NCBI GenBank assembly: GCA_015039465.1
Contig: MU130601.1
Location: forward strand, 55,430 to 85,512
Source of the DNA: Phlegmacium glaucopus
Taxonomy: Eukaryota > Basidiomycota > Agaricomycetes > Agaricales > Cortinariaceae
Direction: 5' to 3'
Length of the DNA: 30,083 nt
The notes beneath the pieces were generated by a model. It had not been told where the DNA came from. It saw only the letters and a list, made by a program, of their open reading frames with translations, and did no database searches. Both the position numbers and the translations under genes were made by a program. Positions 22,387 through 30,083 of this stretch are shown here, piece after piece. Every line of letters begins with the position of its first letter. Within the stretch, counting starts at the first letter, position 1.

Positions 22387-23020
22387 AGCGGACGGAGAAA
22401 GGCCCACATAGCGGTATAGTATATAGAATCTTGAAGGAGGGCATAACGTAGTCGCTCCTTGAAACGAGGGGAAGATCGGAAGTAGTATTCAAATGCTTTA
22501 TACCCTACCAAGGAAAATAAATTCGAAGCTAGAGAGAATGATTTAATATGCTCGCATTCTCACCATGGGTTGATAGCTTACCCAATCAAAGTCACCCAAA
22601 ATAAAAATGCATACTTGGGGGTATACAGTATACACAACCTTGCAATGACTTATGTTGCCGACCAGTTCGGCGATGACTGAGTTAACAAATGAATAAGGAC
22701 CAGGCCTATAAGTGATTCATAACGAAAATTACCTCGTCCTCACTTTGCTCCTGGCCCAATTATGGAGCAACCAATGGCGATTTGCGCAACGAAGGAGATA
22801 ACCATAAAAGCAGCAACCTTGCGGGACTTGTCATAAAGCACGTAAATTCGCAGTTGTAATATCACTTGAATGGTTGTTAGGTAATGATAGAATGGTCGCA
22901 TAAAAAGCACTTACGTCCTATAGATATGATAAGGGAAATACCAAGCCACTCTTCAAGTGGTCCGTTGAGCCCTAAAGCGTATGGGTTCTTCTTAATGTCG
23001 CGTGACGGAGGTTGCACAAA
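22387..23020 (-). pseudogene. Remnant of a basidiomycete 7-TM hypothetical protein (DUF6533-like)
   Basis: Three minus-strand pieces resemble the multi-copy 7-TM proteins of mushrooms. The segment 22864-22744 encodes LQLRIYVLYDKSRKVAAFMV and the hydrophobic continuation, matching the family's 'lRvyAlY' helix. A segment near 22640-22580 gives PKYAFLFWVTLIG. The segment at about 22505-22387 gives YKAFEYYFRSSPRFKERLRY and QDSILYTAMWAF, matching 'lrDsilYf'. A canonical intron (GTAAGTG...CTAAC...AAG) precedes the first piece. The junction of the last two pieces is one base out of frame at the only obvious splice sites, and the protein stops soon after the third. The N-terminal helices are not recognisable. 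The family call rests on motif memory. Confidence 0.45.
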
Positions 23021-23849
23021 TTCCGGGTATTATATCATCGCTGTTACTTTTCGGTATATGATGATCCTGAGTCTGGATCGTCTCTTGGCATACGAGTGGG
23101 GGCCGGGCCTGATTATTCATAAAACTGAGATTAGGAGCAAGTTCTGAATAAGAAGAACACTTTTCAGGAGGTATAGGCTGATACTGTAATAGTGTTATAT
23201 GAGTCGTGGATTAATTCAGCCAGCCCTTGACTCACTGCTGCGTGGTATCTGGGCTGAATGTTTGTCCAATGATTTGACTGAGTTGGACCTTGTTCAACTT
23301 GGAAAGAGGGCATTGAAGCTAAGAACAGTTGTTGGGTATGCGCACTATCCTCGTAATGAAAGGGCGATGAGACTCAATTGGAGGCTATCTCCTTGAACTC
23401 CTGCCCAGCAGAATAAAATTTAGAGTAGCTATGGTGACTAGGGAGATAAGCGGATGGAACGCACCAAAACTGCCTGTTGGTTTTCGGAAGAATACTGCAC
23501 TTCGGCAGCGTGCTTGCTGACTGCTTGGCTCCGAATAGGCTTGATACACGTTAATTGGAGCTTCGCTCGGCCAGTTGGACCACAAAAACTGTCAGTGTGA
23601 AAACTGAGAAGGCGGGAGACTCGGCCTAGTACAGAGAAGCTCAGGAGATCTCAGGTCTTCGTCTTCATAGTACGACCATACCGAACAACCCCTGAAGGCC
23701 TGAAGTTTTTAGTGGACGCCAGCGGTGATAAAGAGGCACTATACGCAATGGCCTCGACCGACGTTCAGCGGAGATTCAATATTCAACTAAGGAGTTATCA
23801 TTACTAAATTAAGCCATCTTCCATTCTACGACGCGTTGCTTTGTACTAT
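23021..23849. other. Upstream region of the antiporter, no gene resolved
   Basis: A 65-codon open stretch at 23199-23396 (+), containing LDSLLRGIWAECLSNDL, looks coding-like but is isolated. It may be part of the decayed neighbour. The segment up to 23849 presumably includes the antiporter promoter; no TATA or other element can be assigned with confidence. Confidence 0.3.
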
Positions 23850-26800
23850 ATGCCAGAGTTCTCGGACACCTTCATAAGTCTCTTTCAGAAGAGGGCAGCA
23901 ACTGAGCAGGTTCGTCAAACTCATTCTCACCGCGTCCCTGAGAGGTCCTTCTTCTGTCCAATCAGGGAGGTTTGTTGAGCGGAAAGGACCCATCTGCGTT
24001 CAACCCAGCAGATCCTCTACGTGTGTGGATTATGTGTACGGCTAGCCTCCTGTTTCTTGTTCTCAGAAAGATCCATCAGCCAAAAGTTATCGCAGAGGTT
24101 CTCGGTGGAATTCTTCTCGGTCAGTTTAATGCTGTCGCTCCATATTTCTTTTTACCCACAAATATATGCAGGTCCAACCGCGTTTAGCCGTATTCCCGGA
24201 TTCACACAACATATCTTTCCACTAGAGTCCTGTCCTTACCTCAGTCTAGTTGCTAATATCGGTCTTTGTCTCTTTCTCTTCCTCATTGGCCTTGAGATAG
24301 ACTCTGGTATCATCAAATGTAATGCCCGTCTGTCAGCCACCGTCGCCTTGGCGGGCATGATCCCCCCATTTGGCATTGGGGCAGGCCTCTCGAAGGCATT
24401 ATACAAAGAATTCATTGATCCAAATATCAAATTCACCCATTTTATGCTTTTTACTGGTGTGGCGTATTCCATCACGGCCTTTCCTGTCCTCTGTAGAATA
24501 TTGACGGAGTTGAAACTTTTGGACACAACTGTGGGTATTGTAGTATTATCAGCGGGTGTAGGAAATGATATCGGTACGTGCCCACTCATCTTTTGAATGG
24601 TTTTATGATTGATGGAATGACTAGTTGGATGGACGCTACTTGCATTGAGCGTTGCGTTGGTAAACGCTGGTTCAGGCCTGACAGCACTATACATTATTTT
24701 GACTTGTATTGGATGGACTGTATTTCTTTTACTTCCCATCAAATTGGCATTGAAATGGCTCGCCAGGAAGACCGGATCCAGTGAGTTTTATTTTATCATG
24801 ATTTGAATCTCATCATTACATCTATATATAGTTGAAACGGGATCTTCCGTCTTTTTCATGACCGTCACTATGATGGTCCTCTTCGGATCGGCGTTTTTCA
24901 CCGACGTAATTGGCGTCCATGCTATTTTCGGTACGTTAAAGGCGTATATATGCGCTCCTAATAACGACTGTATGCGTGCATGTAGGCCCTTTCCTAACTG
25001 GACTCATCGTGCCACGTGAAGGTGGACTTGCAATTTCCATGACGGAAAAGTTGGAAGATATGGTTGCGACCACTTTCCTTCCTCTCGTGTGAAGCCCTCA
25101 TCCGAGTGCGACTATCCTTTGCTGATTCTAATCATGCAGTACTTCACTCTTTCGGGTCTCTCCACCGATCTTGGTTTGTTGAATAACGGTATTTGATGAC
25201 TGAGCCTAAATTATATGCGGTGCGCTTATTTGCAATGCTTCGATTAGGAGTCACCTGGGCGTATACCATCGCCATCATATTTACCGCTTTTGTGGGCAAA
25301 TTTGGTGGTTGTGCCTTCGTGGCTAAATATTTCGCTGGTTTCAACTGGAGAGAGTCAGGTACAATCGGTTCATTGATGGGTTGTAAGGGGTTTGAAGCGT
25401 CATTTGATCATTGTATCGCTAACTATCCTCAGGCTTGTGGAGCTTATCGTTCCCAACGTTGGCCTTTCTGCTGGTATTCTATCTCAATTAAATGGTTGTT
25501 TTTATGTGATGCTGCCGTACTTCGTTGACGATTCTTTTTCTAGCGTGTTTTTTCAATGTTTGTCCTCGAGGCTCTCGTTCTGACCTTCATGACGACTCCT
25601 CTTGTTACATGGCTCTATCCCCTACATCTTCGTCGGAGAATTTCTGCGTCAGGTGTCAACTTCTCCAATATACCTGATGATGAAGCAGTGACTCGTAGTC
25701 AGCGCATTACCAACTCTGAGGATTTGAAGACGAGATTCACAGTCGTGCTTGACAAGCTCGAACATCTTCCCGGAATGATGGATCTGACCCAGCTCATACA
25801 ACCATCGCTATCCGAACCGCGATCGCCTTATATCCAGAGGGACCCTTTGTCGCGTTCCATCACTACAGAAGCATTAAGGCTCATCGAACTCTCGGATCGT
25901 GTTTCTGCAGTAATGAAATCTCCGATACTCTCCTTCTCACCAATCCGATGCTCTCCATCTTCCGGATGTTTGGACATTTGAACGGTATCAGGGTGTCACC
26001 GGCCCTCTCTGTCGTTAAATTTGACGATTTGGCGTATAGCGTCGCAGAAGATGCTAAAAACCACAATTCGGACATGATTTTGATACCATGGCTACCTCCT
26101 GCATATACCCCTGATAGTAATCATCCGCCGACATCACCTGTGGATGGGCATCAACTTCTTGCTCTCCCTATTACACCGAATCCGACTACTGCCACCAATA
26201 ATACCGCGTCAGGTTTTAAAAGCCATTTTTCTAATAGCCCCTTCGATCTTTTTTAAAATCCTCTGGAGGCGGCGGGATGTCGGGAAGTAACGGAGGTGAT
26301 ATTTCCAATTTCATTTCTTTAATCCACTCCCAGTTCGTACGTGGGGTGTTTTCACGATCCAAGACGGATGTAGCATTGTTCGTCGATCAGAGCACACTTG
26401 ATTTGACATCTATTGTGGGCGGAAGTAGTGGTGGCCTTGGTGCTCTGCAGCAGCATATCTTCTTCCCTTTCTTTGGTGGACCTGATGATCGCCTCGCACT
26501 GGATTTTGTGGTTCGGATCTGTGCCAATCCGAGGGTTAAGGGAACGGTAGTTAGGGTGACGAAGTGTGATGATAGTGGGGAAGCTTGCGCTGGGATTCTG
26601 ACTCCAGTGGAAGGGCTTGATCCTAAAAACATGGAGGAGATAAATAGATTAATGGTTGGTTCTGTGAGTCTACATTCACCCGATTGTGGGATTGATCATT
26701 GCTAACTGATATGTTCCAGAGGACTGCAGGTTTACCTGATACGATCTATGGGCAACAAAATACGGAGATAAGATTGGAATCTGATACTGCTGACAATCTA

Positions 26801-27161
26801 GCTTGGGCGCGATACGTACCGGTGTCTGTCTCCGATACGAAATCACGGCATTCCACGCCTTCGGGGTCTTTCCAGCCTCATGTCGAGTTTAAACATCTCG
26901 TCGTTCCAACACCTTTACATTCTGCGATCCAGGAGGCGACCGCGGTTACCTTCTCCTCCTGGATATAAGCTTGTCGTCGTTACTGGCTGTTCGAGACCGT
27001 TGGCAGTAGAAAATCATAGAGCCGAGTTGAGAATGTTGACGGATGCCCATGGGCATGTGGGTGTGGAAGTGAGGAAAGCTATTGGTGATGTTGCTACTGC
27101 GTTTGCGGTTGCAGGGGTTGGGTCTGGTGTTGTGGTGGTCCAGGCTGCGGCTGCTCTTTGA
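23850..27161 (+). pseudogene. Kha1-like K+(Na+)/H+ antiporter gene with three frameshifts
   Basis: Exons by splice phase: 23850-23909, 23966-24119, 24172-24573, 24625-24780, 24832-24930, 24986-25086, 25140-25188, 25248-25389, 25433-25505, 25544-26663 and 26720-27161. The protein (about 930 aa) has the CPA2 exchanger fold of fungal Kha1, which exchanges K+ or Na+ for H+ at endomembranes. Motifs: QPKVIAEVLGGILLG, NIGLCLFLFLIGLEID, ITAFPVLCRILTEL, AGVGNDIVGW with the conserved Asp, VIGVHAIFGPFLTGLIVP, LYFTLSGL, SLMGCKGLVELIV and FVLEALVLTFMTTPLVTWLY, then a long hydrophilic tail ending in a nucleotide-binding-like region. The membrane domain (exons 2-10) is undamaged. The tail has three frame changes: near 25919-25924 (one base missing before DTLLLTNP), in the T run near 26247-26256 (one base missing), and near 26951-26957 (net +1 or -2). 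Exon 9's donor (GTGATG) is the weakest junction. As written it could only give a membrane domain with a short wrong tail. Sequencing error is the alternative. Confidence 0.82.
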
Positions 27162-28043
27162 CGTGATGACTGGCTAGGTCGAGATAGACGCGCGCGAAGG
27201 AATGAGGATACCCTGGATAATACCCCATCATGGAAGGATTTCATGACGAACGAACTTTTTTCCTTTCTTCTTTAATGATCACGAATTCACGATTGTACTT
27301 GACATCACGATGTACTACATTTACATAGCACCTGTAATGATAGGATGAGTCCTTGTCATGGTCCTTGAATCCTCTTTTCTGCCTAGAAGCTTACTATCAG
27401 TAGCAACGGTATGCAAAGTACAGTGATGCAAACCCCTATATCTCGACTTGATCTCGACATATTCCTCTCGTATGGGGGTCGCGGAACGTGGATCCCGAAC
27501 CCAGTGGGCTATTTTCAATGTTCATCACAGATGGATAGTTCAAAATGCCGTAGTTGTCGTCAACGGACCCAATCTGTTTTGAAGCCACACTGGTGAGCGC
27601 CAGAATATTAGGGCTGTAATGGCAGTTGACCGTATACGACCGTATTTTCAAGTAATTGAACTCTCCACAATCCGTATCGGCAGTTCATGACCAAAATTCA
27701 GTCTGAGCTCGAATTCACCATCAACTGAATACATCAAAATCGTAGAAGTATTTCACGGGACTAAGTAGGACTAAGTCTAGCACCAACCGTAACTTTACGG
27801 TTGCATTTTCAACGTATATTGAAGCCCCGAACGAGGGGTAACCAGCGAGGCAAAGCAGGCCATCGGGGACCTCGGCATAGGTCGAGTTAAATGATCCAGT
27901 GTCAATCTGTTGATTGCCGACGATGGGTTGTTCAGTAGCCGAGCGCCTAACACAGTCAGAAGGACCATGTTGTCTTTTTAACCTTCCTTCTTCCAGCTTC
28001 TTCCCCCCCACAACGACGCACCCGGCCTGTTCTACCATTCGCG
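27162..28043. other. Intergenic region between antiporter and RTA1-like gene
   Basis: No gene recognised. A minus-strand open stretch (28038-27721), including DTGSFNSTYAEVPDGLLCLA, has coding-like composition and is followed downstream on the same strand by another (27651-27436). I cannot name a family and a chance origin is possible. Confidence 0.3.
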
Positions 28044-29628
28044 ATGGAGGTCATTGACGGTAAAGTGGCCTTTTCTTTTGTTTGGTCATTGTACTTGTTC
28101 CTGATCATTTGCTTTAATTTCCTGACTCTAGCCGCACGCTTTAGGCATAACTTTAGACAGTCACCATATCACTATTTTCCAACTGAAGGTGTTGCTATTG
28201 CGTTCATCATCCTTTTGGTGTTTCTACAAGTAAGATTTTATTTATTCTTTCCCATCAGCTCCTTTGTATTAACTTATCGTTGGATCCCTAGTCGCTCACA
28301 TGAGCCAAGCTACCTTCTATCGCATGTGGTGGTTGTTTCCTACGATTTATCTTTGTGGTGTACTAGAAGTCCTGGGATGGTCAGCCCGTCTTTGGTCAAG
28401 CTTTTCGCCGTTACTTGGGAGCCCATTCAAATCGCAGTCAGTCTTTTAACGAGTCTTAATCGAAATTACTGATGGATTGGAGTGATTATAGAATTGTTGC
28501 AACAATCCTGGGGCAGCTGCGAACTTTGTAATATTTGGAGTTATTATACATCGTGTAGGCGTTCAATATATTCGGCTCAGTCCAAAAGCATGTAAAAGAG
28601 AGAAACCAGTACGGAATTGTGTCAAGGCTAAATGTTTTTTCCTCTCCTTAGATACTATATTCTTCGTAACTTGTGTAAGTGTTGTATATGTCCTTTGTTT
28701 TAGTAGTGTTAACTAAATATTGGACTCGTTTTTAGGACGTAATTTCCCTGGTAGTTCAAGTGTGGGTGGCGGCATGGCAGCTGTTGCGTCTGGGCTTGGG
28801 AAAGACCCAACAAAGGTTTGTCTTCGCAACTGTTCCTTCCTATTTGTTATAACGGGTGAATAGGGCGGCCGTATCACGTTGGGCGGAATTGGATTCCAAT
28901 TGTGTGAATATACCATCTCCCGTCCCTCGCAGAATCTTTATAATACTGAAGTTTTTTTTGAATGCGACAGTCGTCATAGTCGTATACGTATTCTGCGCCG
29001 GAGAATTTTTCATACGATACTTGCAGAGGTTGCCAGTCCGTGGTGGTGCTGCAGAATCTAGCGAGTACAACAATTCGAAATTAGAATTCACGAAAGGAAC
29101 AGGGGGAATGAACCATAAAACGCGATTAATGGTGGTCGCTTTGATTTTCAGCACATTGTGTCTACTTATCCGGTGAGTACAACAACCTGGATACAAAAGA
29201 GAACAAGTATTTATTACAATACTCCACCTCTTTTTAGAGCGGTGTACCGAACAATTGAACTGTCCAATGGATGGAACGGGAGAATTATCAGTACTCAGGT
29301 CCTCTTCAGTACGTTTTCTCTCATATAATGCTTGGTTTTGAAATGAATTGAAAGACGAATTCTTTCAGACGTCCTTGACGGGGCTATGATCACTCTGGCC
29401 ATGTATACTATGAACTTTGCTCATCCCGGACTGTTGCTCGGTAGAGTTAAAGGTTTGCCGGATATTCATGCCAGAGAAAGTAGCGACATCAGGAAAACTA
29501 CACATTACTTACTGGGCTTATATGACTTGAGTTTACTTGAGAAGTCACTTGACTTACTTCAGTACTTGAAAGTAAAATTCCAAGTGAGCCCAAGCCTGAG
29601 TAAGAGTCCAAGTCACGCAAGTCCATAG
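28044..29628 (+). pseudogene. RTA1-like (lipid-translocating exporter family) membrane protein gene, broken
   Basis: The RTA1 family are fungal seven-helix proteins linked to toxicant and lipid stress. Exons: 28044-28059, 28132-28229, 28292-28436, 28492-28591, 28652-28674, 28736-28815, 28864-28903, 28971-29172, 29238-29308 and 29369 onward, all with GT-AG introns. Family blocks: YFPTEGVAIAFIILLVFLQ, YRMWWLFPTIYLCGVLEVLG, WSARLWSSFSPLLGSPF, AANFVIFGVIIHRVGVQYIR, TIFFVTC-DVISLVVQ, VGGGMAAVASGLGKDPTK, GGRITLGGIGFQL, YVFCAGEFFIRY, RAVYRTIELSNGWNG and NVLDGAMITLAMYTMNFAHP. Frame breaks: one base lacking at the exon 2/3 junction (28229/28292), about 13 bp lacking near 28510 (the APT block is gone), and one base lacking at 28759-28762 between VVQ and VGGG. 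The last exon reads into repeat sequence (from about 29500) and stops at 29626-29628, replacing the normal C-terminal tail. Confidence 0.78.
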
Positions 29629-29735
29629 GTCATAAGTGCATAAGTACTCAAATCTGATCCAAGTGAGCCTGAGCCTGAGTAAGAGTCCAAGTCCTCAGGT
29701 CTGTAAGTCATAAGTGCATAAGTGCACAAGCCTCT
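29490..29735. repeat. CAAGT/ACTTG-rich repeat with two ~75-bp tandem units
   Basis: From about 29490 the sequence becomes dense in ACTTG, ACTTGA and TAAGT words. Two degenerate tandem units follow at about 29581-29659 and 29660-29729. Each runs from AAGTGAGCC through GCCTGAGTAAGAGTCCAAGT to GTCATAAGTGCATAAGT. This interrupts the tail of the RTA1-like gene. Such sub-terminal short repeats are common near the ends of DNA transposons, but no terminal inverted repeat or target duplication is visible within the window. Confidence 0.65.
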
Positions 29736-30083
29736 CATTATCAAAGGTTGCTGGCATCAAAATTGTATATTGTTTGCTACACTACTAGCCACAGGTCAGA
29801 GCAAGCACTTTATGATAAAGCTTCCACAGGACCACATCTGTTCTTGCAAGGAGTCAATCACAAGAAGCTCAAGTCAAAGACCAAGAATTAATGACAATGA
29901 AAGCCAGAGATGTCACATGAAAGCCAATGCTGTGTTGTAAACAATGAACATGGCAAATTAAAATGCTATTTTGTATGAATGATGGTCTGAAAATTTACTA
30001 ACATAATAAGCTGAATAATAATCTAAAGAATTGGTGCAGGTGATATGACGAAGAACAAAATCCTCTCTGTAAATACTAAACAG
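29736..30083 (+). other. No gene recognised at the right edge
   Basis: A 72-codon open stretch at 29722-29940 has no recognisable motif. It may be the interior of the element that begins in the preceding repeat and continues beyond the window. Confidence 0.3.

Noticed and set aside
24236..24742. 168-codon minus-strand open frame
   Set aside because: Antisense to antiporter exons 3-4; it would cross a canonical intron and has no recognisable motif.
28754..28780. A micro-intron GTGTGG...GCAG explaining the RTA1 frame change
   Set aside because: It would be only about 20 nt and would delete the conserved glycine block, so an indel is more likely.
22387..29628. All frame breaks are unpolished-read errors
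   Set aside because: Not fully excluded, but one break is about 13 bp, one is a net +1 or -2, and the central 5-kb gene has none, so real decay is preferred.

Overview
The window looks like nuclear DNA of a filamentous fungus, most likely a mushroom-forming basidiomycete (Agaricomycotina). The reasons are many very short GT-AG introns (37-75 nt), several fungal protein families (Kha1-type K+/H+ antiporter, RTA1-like membrane protein, NRPS-like thioester reductase, type I fatty acid synthase, a basidiomycete-style 7-TM protein), and a large dioxygenase-chromodomain gene of a kind found in expanded, transposon-associated families in mushrooms. Gene density is low and much of the DNA is gene debris and repeats. 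All assignments come from reading the sequence; no database search was run.

Left part (1-4540): a long open frame runs in from the left edge and encodes an acidic protein with about a dozen copies of an 'AAANAWP' motif. It carries two in-frame TGA codons and is split by a 585-bp solo LTR with a 5-bp target duplication (GTCTG). Removing the LTR and one duplication restores the frame exactly. Behind it lies a five-unit tandem array with a palindromic core, then a small TACAATGTA cluster.

Middle-left (4540-11066): mostly non-coding, with two recognisable gene fragments, an NRPS-like reductase (6201-7240) and a fatty acid synthase piece (9929-10420). About 525 bp of the reductase fragment recurs in direct orientation at 16659-17181, on the far side of the next gene.

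Centre (11067-16505, minus strand): the one clearly intact large gene. It resolves into eight exons with canonical introns and a continuous 1691-residue frame. It combines a putative 2-oxoglutarate/Fe(II) dioxygenase core (HxD...H), a chromodomain with all three aromatic cage positions, a basic patch, and about 800 residues I cannot assign. A methyl-lysine reader joined to a TET/JBP-like oxidase suggests a chromatin-directed enzyme acting on DNA, RNA or protein. It is the main discovery candidate.

Right part (17182-30083): mostly unassigned DNA with weak coding traces, a decayed 7-TM gene (minus), a Kha1-like antiporter (plus) with eleven exons and three frameshifts, and an RTA1-like gene (plus) with three frame breaks whose 3' end runs into repeat sequence. 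Splice sites in the last two are well preserved, so their decay looks recent, unlike the intact central gene.
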